Shown here piece after piece: positions 8,945 through 15,790 of a stretch of DNA of 64,000 bases; position 1 is the stretch's first letter; each line of letters starts with the position of its first letter. A program made the position numbers and the translations under genes. The notes under the pieces are model-generated. The model did not search any database and was not told the origin of the DNA. It worked only from the letters and a program-made list of their open reading frames with translations. Location: positions 186,001 through 250,000 of the forward strand of contig NZ_JACGXS010000002.1 in assembly GCF_014117215.1 (NCBI RefSeq), given 5' to 3'. Source of the DNA: Stenotrophomonas tumulicola (GTDB lineage Bacteria > Pseudomonadota > Gammaproteobacteria > Xanthomonadales > Xanthomonadaceae).

Positions 8945-9865
8945 ATGTTCAGCCTGGAAACTACTGCAAACCCCATCCCGCCGGCACTCGACGAACTGGT
9001 TCCGTCGCGCTACGCGCTGAAGGTGGGTGATATCGATGTGCTGGTGGTCAGTGACGGCGTGCTGCCACTGCCCACCCAGATGTTGGGCCACAACGCCGAA
9101 CCGGCCGCGCGCGCGGCCTGGCTGGAAGACATGTACCTGCCACAGGATGCGTTCGACTGGGCATTGAACGTGCTGGTGGCGCAGAGTGGTGATCGCACCA
9201 TCCTGATCGACGCAGGGCTGGGGCTCGACCCGGACCTGCAGCTGCCACGCGCCGGCCAGCTGATCCGGCGCCTGGAAGCGGCGGGCATCGACCTTGCCGC
9301 GGTGACCGACGTGGTGATCACCCACATGCACATGGACCACATCGGCGGGCTGCTCGTCGATGGAGTGAAGGAGCGCCTGCGCCCGGACCTGCAGATCCAT
9401 GTCGCCGCATCCGAAGTCGAGTTCTGGAAGGCGCCGGATTTCACCCATACCAACATGCCGCAGGGCTTCCCGGATGCGTTGCGGGCGACGGCAAAGCACT
9501 TCTGGGCCGAGTACAGCCGCTACGTACGGACCTTTGAGGACGAGCATGAAGTGGCACCGGGAATCATTGTCCGTCGTACCGGTGGCCACACCCCGGGACA
9601 CAGCGTGGTGCGGCTGGCATCGCGCGGCGAAGCGCTGACGTTTGCCGGCGACGCCGTGTTCGCGGTCGGATTCGACCAGCCGAACTGGCATAACGGTTTC
9701 GAGCACGATCCGGAAGAGTCGGCGCGCGTGCGCATCGAACTCCTGCAGGAACTGGCAGGGTCCGGCGAGATGCTGGTGGCCACGCACCTGCCGTTTCCGT
9801 CCATTGGACGGGTCGCCGTCGATGGCGATGCGTTCCGTTGGGTGCCCGTGTTCTGGGACTTCTGA
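8945..9865 (+). CDS. MBL-fold metallo-hydrolase, lactonase-like
   Basis: A 306-residue cytoplasmic metallo-beta-lactamase-fold protein with the full binuclear metal set: THMHMDHIGG near residues 127-136, HTPGH near 215, GDAVF near 235 and a final His near 280. The arrangement matches the lactonase-like group that includes quorum-quenching N-acyl-homoserine lactonases such as YtnP. The start ATG 8945 follows CTGGAG at a good distance; the frame is open earlier but without support. It faces the esterase/MFS operon. It may open a lactone in the same pathway or degrade acyl-homoserine lactones. The sequence alone does not decide. Confidence 0.87.
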   Translation: MFSLETTANPIPPALDELVPSRYALKVGDIDVLVVSDGVLPLPTQMLGHNAEPAARAAWLEDMYLPQDAFDWALNVLVAQSGDRTILIDAGLGLDPDLQLPRAGQLIRRLEAAGIDLAAVTDVVITHMHMDHIGGLLVDGVKERLRPDLQIHVAASEVEFWKAPDFTHTNMPQGFPDALRATAKHFWAEYSRYVRTFEDEHEVAPGIIVRRTGGHTPGHSVVRLASRGEALTFAGDAVFAVGFDQPNWHNGFEHDPEESARVRIELLQELAGSGEMLVATHLPFPSIGRVAVDGDAFRWVPVFWDF

Positions 9866-9886
9866 CCACAGCGCGGCGAAGGGCGC

Positions 9887-9909
9887 GCCTGCATGCAACC
9901 CATGCAGGC
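9887..9909. terminator. Hairpin between convergent genes
   Basis: A perfect 9-bp stem (GCCTGCATG / CATGCAGGC) with a 5-nt loop lies in the 56 bp between the MBL stop and the sigma-factor stop. It is placed to act in both directions, although no clear T-run is present. Confidence 0.45.
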
Positions 9910-9921
9910 ATGCCCGGGCGC

Positions 9922-10809
9922 CTATTGCACGGCGGTCACCACCTGTTGCACCAGCCGCTGCAGCTTGCGTGGATTGCGCTGCACCAGGATCTCCACGATA
10001 CGCTCGCCATCGGTGTCGAACGCCATCGCCGATTCCAGCATTCCATCGAAGTAGCGCAGCAGCCCCATCCGTCCATTGAGCTCCACCGGTACCACGCGCA
10101 GCTGGTCCTTGCGGCGCAGGTGCGGGGCATACAGCAGCTGGGCGATGCGTGCGCCGCCCAGCATCGGCTTGGGGAAGCTGCTGACGATGCCGCCGCCGTC
10201 GCCGATCAGCACGGCCGATTCGGCCATCATCGACCTCATGGTCGTGAAATCGCCGCTGGATACCGCTTCGGCGAAACGGCGCATCAGTCGCTGGTGGACG
10301 TCCTGCGGGATGTTGTAGCGCGGCCGCGCCTGGCGCAGTTGCTGGCGTGCGCGATGTACGATCTGCCGGCACGCTGCTTCGGACTTGTCCAGCGTGCGGG
10401 CAACGACGTCATAGCCCTGGTCGAGTACATCGTGCAGCAGGAAGGCGGCGCGCGCATCCGGTGCCAGCCGCTCCAGCACGTTGAGGAAGGCGACCGAAAG
10501 ATCACTGGCGGTTTCCAGAATGTACTCAGGGGTGGTGGCATCGTCGGTGAGCAGCGGTTCGGGCAGCCACATGCCGACATAGTGTTCGCGCGTGCGTCGC
10601 GCCAGGCGCAGGCCGTCGATTGCGCGGCGCGTGGTGGTGGCAACCAGCCAGGCCTCGGGATTGTCGATGTCCGCCTGCACGGCACCGTGCCAGCGCAGCC
10701 ACACGTCCTGCACCACGTCTTCTGCTTCGGCCACCGAACCGAGCATGCGGTACGCCACGCCGAACAGGCGCGGGCGGAGATGGGTGAACAGGGCGGTAGG
10801 GTCTTCCAT
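9922..10809 (-). CDS. ECF41-family sigma factor with fused SnoaL-like C-terminal domain
   Basis: A 295-residue extracytoplasmic-function sigma factor. Region 2 is at about residues 8-70 (YRMLGSVAEAEDVVQDVWLRW), the linker carries WLPEP near 80, and region 4 follows (LAPDARAAFLLHDVLDQGY). The long C-terminal domain has GDGGGIV near 203 and NPRKL near 278. As I know the group, WLPEP, DGGG and NPxKL are its hallmarks; ECF41 proteins lack a classical anti-sigma factor and are controlled by the fused domain. The usual partners are carboxymuconolactone-decarboxylase-like proteins, oxidoreductases and epimerases, and relatives of those lie adjacent. The ATG at 10809 is only 9 nt from a CGTC -10-like element, so the mRNA is probably nearly leaderless. 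Confidence 0.93.
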   Translation of the reverse strand: MEDPTALFTHLRPRLFGVAYRMLGSVAEAEDVVQDVWLRWHGAVQADIDNPEAWLVATTTRRAIDGLRLARRTREHYVGMWLPEPLLTDDATTPEYILETASDLSVAFLNVLERLAPDARAAFLLHDVLDQGYDVVARTLDKSEAACRQIVHRARQQLRQARPRYNIPQDVHQRLMRRFAEAVSSGDFTTMRSMMAESAVLIGDGGGIVSSFPKPMLGGARIAQLLYAPHLRRKDQLRVVPVELNGRMGLLRYFDGMLESAMAFDTDGERIVEILVQRNPRKLQRLVQQVVTAVQ

Positions 10810-10818
10810 GGAAGGGCA

Positions 10819-10845
10819 GACGGGACAGATGCCCCGATTGTGACA
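10819..10845 (-). promoter_or_regulatory. Putative ECF41-type promoter of the sigma gene
   Basis: On the minus strand, TGTCACA (10845-10839) and CGTC (10822-10819) are separated by exactly 16 nt. This matches the ECF41 target motif as I recall it and would give autoregulation. The CGTC element ends 9 nt before the sigma-factor ATG. Confidence 0.7.
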
Positions 10846-10915
10846 CCACGGCAGCAGCCGGGCATCGGCCCGGCTGCTGGACATCATGCCGTTGCTGGGC
10901 CGGAGGGCCCGCCCC

Positions 10916-11332
10916 TCAGCGTGGCGGCAGCACGGCTGGCTTGCCGATGTCCTTGAGCAGGAACACCACGAATTTCGCCGGTTCGGCGGTGCTGGCATTA
11001 CGGCCGACGGTGTGCAGGTCCTGCGGGCCTTCATGGAAGGCTTCGCCTGGGCCTAGCGTGACCTCGCGGCCACCGGCTACGCCCATCACGATGCGCCCTT
11101 CGAGCACGTAGACGAAGCCATGCGCGTCGTGGCGGTGCACCGGGTCGGCGCCGCCGGGCGGATACTCGACGGTAAGGATCAGCGCTTCCTTGCCAGGGTG
11201 GTCGGGCAGTGGCTGGGTCAGCACCTCATGGACGATCGGTTCGGGTGCCTGGCTGGCGTGCGCGGCCGGTTCCGCTGCGAAGGTGCCGAGCGGCAACAGG
11301 GCGAGCAATGCGATGGACGGTAGGGTGCGCAT
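10916..11332 (-). CDS. Exported cupin-domain protein
   Basis: A 138-residue protein with an N-terminal signal peptide (SIALLALLPLGTFAAEP) and a single cupin barrel. The metal-binding first motif contains PVHRHDAHGFVYVLEG, and the second includes the His of GPQDLHTVG. ATG 11332 is preceded by AGGAGA. It lies between the AhpD-like gene and the sigma-factor gene on the same strand, probably one transcription unit with them although the sigma gene also has its own promoter motif. Small periplasmic cupins often bind a metal and a small organic ligand; a specific reaction cannot be assigned. Confidence 0.85.
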   Translation of the reverse strand: MRTLPSIALLALLPLGTFAAEPAAHASQAPEPIVHEVLTQPLPDHPGKEALILTVEYPPGGADPVHRHDAHGFVYVLEGRIVMGVAGGREVTLGPGEAFHEGPQDLHTVGRNASTAEPAKFVVFLLKDIGKPAVLPPR

Positions 11333-11421
11333 GTCGGATCTCCTCATGGGGCCCGGCATGCATGGAGCATGCGGGCCGGGAAAGCGCTGTGCCGGCATGC
11401 AGTACGCCGGCACCTGAAAGC

Positions 11422-11901
11422 TCAGGCCAGGCCGGCCTTGTCCAGCCCGAACGCCTTGTCCAATGAGCCGGGTTCGGTACGGAAGGCGACATTGGCGCGG
11501 TTCCAGGCATTGATGGCCATCACCGCGTAAGTCAGGTCGATGATCTCCTGCTCGGACAGCTGGGTGCGCACGCGCTCGTACAGTTCGTCCGGCACGCCCT
11601 GCGCAGGCAACTGGGTCATTACTTCGGTCCAGGCCAGGCAGGCACGCTCGCGCGGGCTGAACAGGTTCGATTCGCGCCATGCCGCAATGTGGTGCAGGCG
11701 CAACGGGCGCTCGCCATGAATCGTGGCTTCCTTGACGTGCATGTCCAGGCAGAAGCCGCAGCCATTGAGTTGCGAGGCGCGGATGTTGACCAGGTCATGG
11801 AGCGGGGCCTCGATCGAAGTGGCGTGCGTCGCCTGCGAGAAGGCGGCCAGTTTCTTGAACAGTTCGGGGGACTGCTTGGCGTAGTCGAGACGCTGGGTCA
11901 T
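11422..11901 (-). CDS. Carboxymuconolactone decarboxylase/AhpD-family protein
   Basis: A 159-residue protein of the all-helical AhpD-like fold, with the redox motif CGFCLDMH near residue 50 and a downstream segment (INAWNRANVAFR) typical of the CMD family. Such proteins act as alkylhydroperoxidase-type thiol reductases or as small decarboxylases. ATG 11901 is chosen because the protein then begins directly with MTQRLDYAKQ, the usual family start. CMD proteins are among the most frequent neighbours of ECF41 sigma factors. A peroxidase role would fit the OsmC/Ohr protein at 14301-14804. Confidence 0.9.
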   Translation of the reverse strand: MTQRLDYAKQSPELFKKLAAFSQATHATSIEAPLHDLVNIRASQLNGCGFCLDMHVKEATIHGERPLRLHHIAAWRESNLFSPRERACLAWTEVMTQLPAQGVPDELYERVRTQLSEQEIIDLTYAVMAINAWNRANVAFRTEPGSLDKAFGLDKAGLA

Positions 11902-12035
11902 GAGGTGTTTCCTTTTTGTCGGCAAGAAGGGGATGGACGTTGCCGGGCGAGGCTACGTCCGGCGAGCTGTTGCCGCTAGACGGCCGCAGGGACGCATGGT
12001 GTTGCGCCGTGCGCACCAATGCCGCGTGTCCGGCC

Positions 12036-12062
12036 TGTCACAGCCGGATGTGCTGGCCCGTC
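12036..12062 (+). promoter_or_regulatory. Putative ECF41-type promoter of the mini-sigma/LysR unit
   Basis: TGTCACA (12036-12042) and CGTC (12059-12062) are separated by 16 nt, as in front of the sigma gene but on the opposite strand. CGTC ends 8 nt before ATG 12071, the same near-leaderless geometry as the first site. Confidence 0.65.
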
Positions 12063-12070
12063 TGCAGGAT

Positions 12071-12325
12071 ATGGATCCCTCTTCCGCCCATCGTCGTGGC
12101 CTGATGCCTCCCAGTGAACGGGTCTGGCAGGAATTCCTTGCTGCGCTGGACGAACTGCCTCCCGATGCCCGCGCCGTGTTGTTGCTGCATGACGTGCTGG
12201 GTGCCGGGTTCGACGACATCGTGCCCCTGCTCGGCCTGGACCTGTCGGCCTGCCGGCGGCGACTGGAACAGGCACGCGCCTGCCTGCAGGCGCATGGCGA
12301 TCACCTGGAGCCTGGAACACCATGA
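12071..12325 (+). CDS. Mini-protein consisting of sigma-70 region 4 only
   Basis: An 84-residue protein. Residues from about 20 to 73 align without gaps to region 4 of the adjacent ECF41 sigma factor; I count about 24 identities in 54, including PDARA and LLHDVL. Region 2, the linker and the C-terminal domain are absent, so it cannot act as a complete sigma factor. The start could be ATG 12071, favoured by the promoter geometry, or ATG 12104. Its stop overlaps the LysR start as ATGA. It could be a decaying sigma gene kept for translational coupling, or a functional DNA- or RNA-polymerase-binding modulator. The intact frame and coupling favour expression. Confidence 0.65.
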   Translation: MDPSSAHRRGLMPPSERVWQEFLAALDELPPDARAVLLLHDVLGAGFDDIVPLLGLDLSACRRRLEQARACLQAHGDHLEPGTP

Positions 12326-13356
12326 ATGCCACCTCGCAATCGAGCACCAGCGGCGATGGCCGCGATCCACTCAATGCCTCGTTCTCCACCAGCTACGCAG
12401 GCGTGCTTGCATTCATCGCAGTGGCCGCCGAGGGCAGCTTTGCCCGTGCGGGCGATCGCCTGGGCATCGGCCGTTCGGCGGTCAGCCGCAGCGTGCAGAA
12501 GCTGGAAAGCCAACTCGGCGTGCGCCTGTTCCTGCGCACGACGCGCACGACATCGTTGACCAGCGAGGGCGAGCTGTTCCTTGAAGGTTGTCGCCCCGGC
12601 GTGGACAGCATCCTGCAGGCGCTGGACGAGATGCGCGAGCTGCGCGAAGGGCCGCCGAAAGGGCACCTGCGCATCAGCGCCACGTACGGATTCGGCCGCC
12701 GGGTGATTGCCCCGCTGCTGGCGGCGTTCCGTGCCGAATATCCCGGGGTGTCGCTGGAGCTGCTGCTCGATGAGCAGGCGCCGGACCTGGCGGCTGATCG
12801 CATAGACATCGCGTTCCGCGATGGCCTGCTGGAAGACAGCCAGGTCATCGCCAAGCAACTGGTACCGATGCAGCTGCTGGTCTGTGCATCGCCCGGTTAC
12901 GCGCAGGCCCATGGCCTGCCGGCAACCGTCGAGGAACTGGCCCAGCACGCCTGCATCGGCCGCCGGCTGCCGGGTGGGCGCCTGCAGGGTTGGGACTTCC
13001 GCGTCGATGGCCTGGACATACATCCACAGCCTGCCGCGGCGCTGGTGTTCAACGACGCCGACCTGGCATTGCAGGCAGTGGTGGACGGGCAGGGCATCGC
13101 CCAGTTGCCCAGCTACCAGGTGCGGGAGGCGCTGCGCGCAGGAATGGTGGTGACCTGCCTGGACCGCTATGCACCGCATGACCGCGGGCACTACCTGTGC
13201 TACCTCAGCCGCCGCCAGCTGCCCAAGCGCATCCGCGCGTTCATCGATTTCAGCACCCAGCGCGTGCGTGCGCTCGACCTGGACGTGATATCCCACTGGG
13301 AGGCCCACCAGCTGGCAACCACGCAGGACGCCCACGCCGAGCCGGCCTGGGCGTGA
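12322..13356 (+). CDS. LysR-family transcriptional regulator
   Basis: A 344-residue LysR protein with a 25-residue N-terminal extension. The winged helix-turn-helix is at about residues 28-87 (GSFARAGDRLGIGRSAVSRS, then LESQLGVRLFLRTTR). The substrate-binding domain follows. ATG 12322 overlaps the preceding stop, and GGAG is the only upstream ribosome-binding element. It precedes the NmrA-like and OsmC genes on the same strand and probably controls them, while its own expression may depend on the ECF41 sigma factor. The inducer is unknown. Confidence 0.9.
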   Translation: MNATSQSSTSGDGRDPLNASFSTSYAGVLAFIAVAAEGSFARAGDRLGIGRSAVSRSVQKLESQLGVRLFLRTTRTTSLTSEGELFLEGCRPGVDSILQALDEMRELREGPPKGHLRISATYGFGRRVIAPLLAAFRAEYPGVSLELLLDEQAPDLAADRIDIAFRDGLLEDSQVIAKQLVPMQLLVCASPGYAQAHGLPATVEELAQHACIGRRLPGGRLQGWDFRVDGLDIHPQPAAALVFNDADLALQAVVDGQGIAQLPSYQVREALRAGMVVTCLDRYAPHDRGHYLCYLSRRQLPKRIRAFIDFSTQRVRALDLDVISHWEAHQLATTQDAHAEPAWA

Positions 13357-13489
13357 TTGCCATTGGTGCCCGCAGGGCAACAGCGCGCGTCCCTGTGCGG
13401 CTCTACTGCCGCAGCTACCAGACTCCTACGATTCACCTGCACCCCGGCGCGCTGCGTCGCCCTCTTTCCCGTTCTCCTGGAGATGTGTC

Positions 13490-14257
13490 ATGAAGATCCT
13501 CGTCATCGGCGGTACCGGCCGGATCGGCAGCAAGGTGGTCGATCGGCTGCGCGCGGCCGGCCATGAGGCCGTGGTCGCTGCGCCGTCCACCGGCATCGAT
13601 GTCCTCAGTGGCGAAGGCCTGGCCGAGGCCATGGCGGGGACCGACGTGGTGGTGGACCTGGCAAACTCGCCGTCGTTCGAAGATGCTGCGGTGCTGTCCT
13701 TCTTCGAAACCGCCGGCCGCAACATCCTCGGCGCTGCACTGGCAGCCGGCGTGCGCCACCACGTCGCGCTGTCGGTGGTGGGCACCGACAAGCTTGCAGC
13801 CAGTGGCTATTTCCGCGGCAAGATCGCCCAGGAGCGGCTCATCCGCGATTCCGGCATCGCCTACACCATCATCCATTCGACCCAGTTCTTCGAGTTCCTG
13901 CCCGGCATCATCCAGTCCGCCGGCGAGGGCCAGGTGCTACGCCTGCCGAGTGCGCTGGTGCAGCCGATCGCCGCCGAGGACGTGGCCGATGCGGTGGCGG
14001 AGGTGACATTGAAGGCACCGGCGAACGGCGTGGTCGAGATTGCCGGCCCGCAGCGCGAATCGATGGCCGGGTTGGCGCAGCGTTTCCTGGGCGCCACCGG
14101 TGATGCACGCCGGGTGGTTGGCGATGCGAAGGCCGGCTACTTCGGTGCGCTGTTGCAGGACGACACCCTGGTGCCGGCGGGGCAGGCGTGGACAGGCAAG
14201 GTGGATTTCGACAGCTGGCTGCATCAGTCCGGCCTGCTGCAGGCCCGTCCGGCCTGA
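13490..14257 (+). CDS. NmrA-like NAD(P)-binding oxidoreductase/epimerase (atypical SDR)
   Basis: A 255-residue Rossmann protein beginning with the dinucleotide-binding motif GGTGRIGSKV at residues 7-16. It lacks a classical YxxxK catalytic pair at the expected place, which is typical of atypical or NmrA-like SDRs that may sense redox state or reduce small substrates. CTGGAG precedes the ATG. SDR or epimerase-like partners are common beside ECF41 sigma genes. It lies between LysR and OsmC genes and may be co-transcribed with the latter (43-bp gap). Confidence 0.85.
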   Translation: MKILVIGGTGRIGSKVVDRLRAAGHEAVVAAPSTGIDVLSGEGLAEAMAGTDVVVDLANSPSFEDAAVLSFFETAGRNILGAALAAGVRHHVALSVVGTDKLAASGYFRGKIAQERLIRDSGIAYTIIHSTQFFEFLPGIIQSAGEGQVLRLPSALVQPIAAEDVADAVAEVTLKAPANGVVEIAGPQRESMAGLAQRFLGATGDARRVVGDAKAGYFGALLQDDTLVPAGQAWTGKVDFDSWLHQSGLLQARPA

Positions 14258-14300
14258 ACGGCGTGGCGGCCTGCCCGGTTTCGCTCCACGGGGAGAGGCA

Positions 14301-14804
14301 ATGACTGGACTGAAACCTCCACCACCCAGCGTGCTCGACAGATACCAGGGCGAAGCTGCGCGTCCGCTGTATACCGGCAGGGTGCGTGTGAGCGGTGGTG
14401 AGGCACGGCACGGCCGGGCCTCGGGCGTGGCGCGCTCGGATGATGGTGAGCTGCTGGTCGACCTGCGCCTGCCATCCGAACTCGGGGGTGCTGGCGGTGG
14501 CACCAACCCGGAACAACTGCTGGCCGCCGGCTACGCGGGCTGCTTCCATGGCGCACTGGTGCTGGTCGCCGCGCGCGCGGGCCTGGTGCTGGACGATCCA
14601 AGCATCGAAGTGGCCGTGACGTTCGCACGCGACCCGGTGGATGGGTTCTACCTGCTGTCGGCGGAGATATCCGCCTGCCTGCCGGGGATGGATCCCACGC
14701 TGGCGGCCGAACTGGTACGCAATACCGAGCGCGTGTGCCCATACGCGAAGATGTTCCACCGCGGGATCAGCCACCGCGTCACGGTTACCGTGGCGGTGGA
14801 GTGA
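14301..14804 (+). CDS. OsmC/Ohr-family peroxidase-like protein
   Basis: A 167-residue protein with the organic-hydroperoxide-resistance fold. The two redox cysteines are in place: YAGCFHGAL near residue 77 and ERVCPYAKM near 147. The Gly-rich segment GGAGGGTNPEQLLAAG is also characteristic. Ohr proteins reduce organic hydroperoxides with lipoyl or thiol donors in the cytoplasm. The start at ATG 14301 follows GGGGAGAGG. Together with the AhpD-like gene it gives this cluster an oxidative-stress flavour. Confidence 0.9.
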   Translation: MTGLKPPPPSVLDRYQGEAARPLYTGRVRVSGGEARHGRASGVARSDDGELLVDLRLPSELGGAGGGTNPEQLLAAGYAGCFHGALVLVAARAGLVLDDPSIEVAVTFARDPVDGFYLLSAEISACLPGMDPTLAAELVRNTERVCPYAKMFHRGISHRVTVTVAVE

Positions 14805-14828
14805 TCCTGGGACCCACGGCAGCTGGCC

Positions 14829-15548
14829 TCAGGGCTTGGCCCTGGCGGTTGTTTTCCTGCGGCTGGCTTTCCTGACGGTGGCCTTCGGTGCTGCCAGGTG
14901 CCTGGTGCCGTGCTGGCGTGTAGCGCTTTCGTCGCCATGAAGCGTCAGCAGTGACTCCATCAGATGTTCATCGCTGCTTGAGCAGACACCCAGCAACACC
15001 ACCTCGTCGCAGCCTTCCGCCGCGATGTAGGCATGGCCCATGTTGGAGTCGATATACACCGATTGGCCGGCTTCCAGCACCATGGGATCGTAGAACTCCG
15101 TGTGCACCTCCATCCGCCCCTCCAGCACGTGGATGTACTCCTCGCCGGAGTGGTGCACCAGCTCGCCGAACTCTTCGATGGTCTTGGCGCGGACACGCGT
15201 CAGTACCGGGATCATGCGTTTGCGGCGCAATTCCGGGCAAAGATAGAAGTAGTCGTAATTTGGCGTGGTGACACGGATTGCATCCTCGATCCGGCCGATG
15301 CTGCGCCGTGCCGTCACTGCCGGTTCGACCTGGTCGGCGTCCTCTGCGAAAAGTTCCGACATCCGCAACTGCAGCCGCTGCGCAAGCTGGAGCAGCTTGT
15401 CGTAGGTAAGGGTCAAGCGATCATGCTCGACCTTGGACAAGGTCGACAGCGGGATGCCGGCATGTTCGCTCATCTGCTTGAGCGTCCATCCCTTGCGGGC
15501 GCGCAGGGAGCGCAGCAGTCCGCCAATGGTGGGGTGTTGTGGGGTCAT
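14829..15548 (-). CDS. XRE-family regulator with C-terminal cupin domain
   Basis: A 239-residue regulator with an XRE helix-turn-helix at about residues 8-62 (ARKGWTLKQMSEHAGIPLST), a cupin sensor around 145-205 (HHSGEEYIHVLEGRMEVH), and a Lys/Arg-rich tail of about 20 residues that may add non-specific DNA binding. The start ATG 15548 is preceded by CAGGAG; upstream in-frame codons do not resemble the family. It is divergent from the serine hydrolase gene, whose promoter region holds the direct-repeat element at 15681-15724, so it is the best candidate regulator of the 15791-28162 genes. Proteins of this design often sense amino acids or amines. Confidence 0.9.
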   Translation of the reverse strand: MTPQHPTIGGLLRSLRARKGWTLKQMSEHAGIPLSTLSKVEHDRLTLTYDKLLQLAQRLQLRMSELFAEDADQVEPAVTARRSIGRIEDAIRVTTPNYDYFYLCPELRRKRMIPVLTRVRAKTIEEFGELVHHSGEEYIHVLEGRMEVHTEFYDPMVLEAGQSVYIDSNMGHAYIAAEGCDEVVLLGVCSSSDEHLMESLLTLHGDESATRQHGTRHLAAPKATVRKASRRKTTARAKP

Positions 15549-15680
15549 TCCTGCGGGATCTCCTGGAGCCCAACCGCTTTCTGCTGGTACCTCCAGCACG
15601 GGGCATGATCGCCTTCCGGTACGACCCTTGGAAAGGGCGGGCTGCTCGAAAGGCGTTCGCTCCACGACTTTTGGCACGGG

Positions 15681-15724
15681 TTGACAATTCTCTGATTAGG
15701 ATCATTATCGCCGAATCAGGATAT
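15681..15724 (+). promoter_or_regulatory. Shared promoter/operator element, copy 1
   Basis: TTGACA at 15681-15686 is followed 16 nt later by CATTAT, a fair sigma-70 pair. Overlapping it are two AGGAT-type half-sites (GATTAGGAT at 15694-15702, AATCAGGAT at 15714-15722) on a 20-bp period. Nearly the same sequence recurs at 21903-21945. The element ends 66 nt before the serine hydrolase ATG. Confidence 0.7.
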
Positions 15725-15790
15725 ATCCGCCAGCCCGCGATACTCCTCGGGCATGGGACCGTTCAGTCGTTTCAGTCTGGAGGCCGTTCG

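Noticed and set aside
12036..12062. TGTCACA...CGTC as chance sequence within a decaying sigma gene
   Set aside because: The identical spacing and the same distance to ATG at the sigma gene promoter make coincidence less likely, so it was kept as a promoter candidate.
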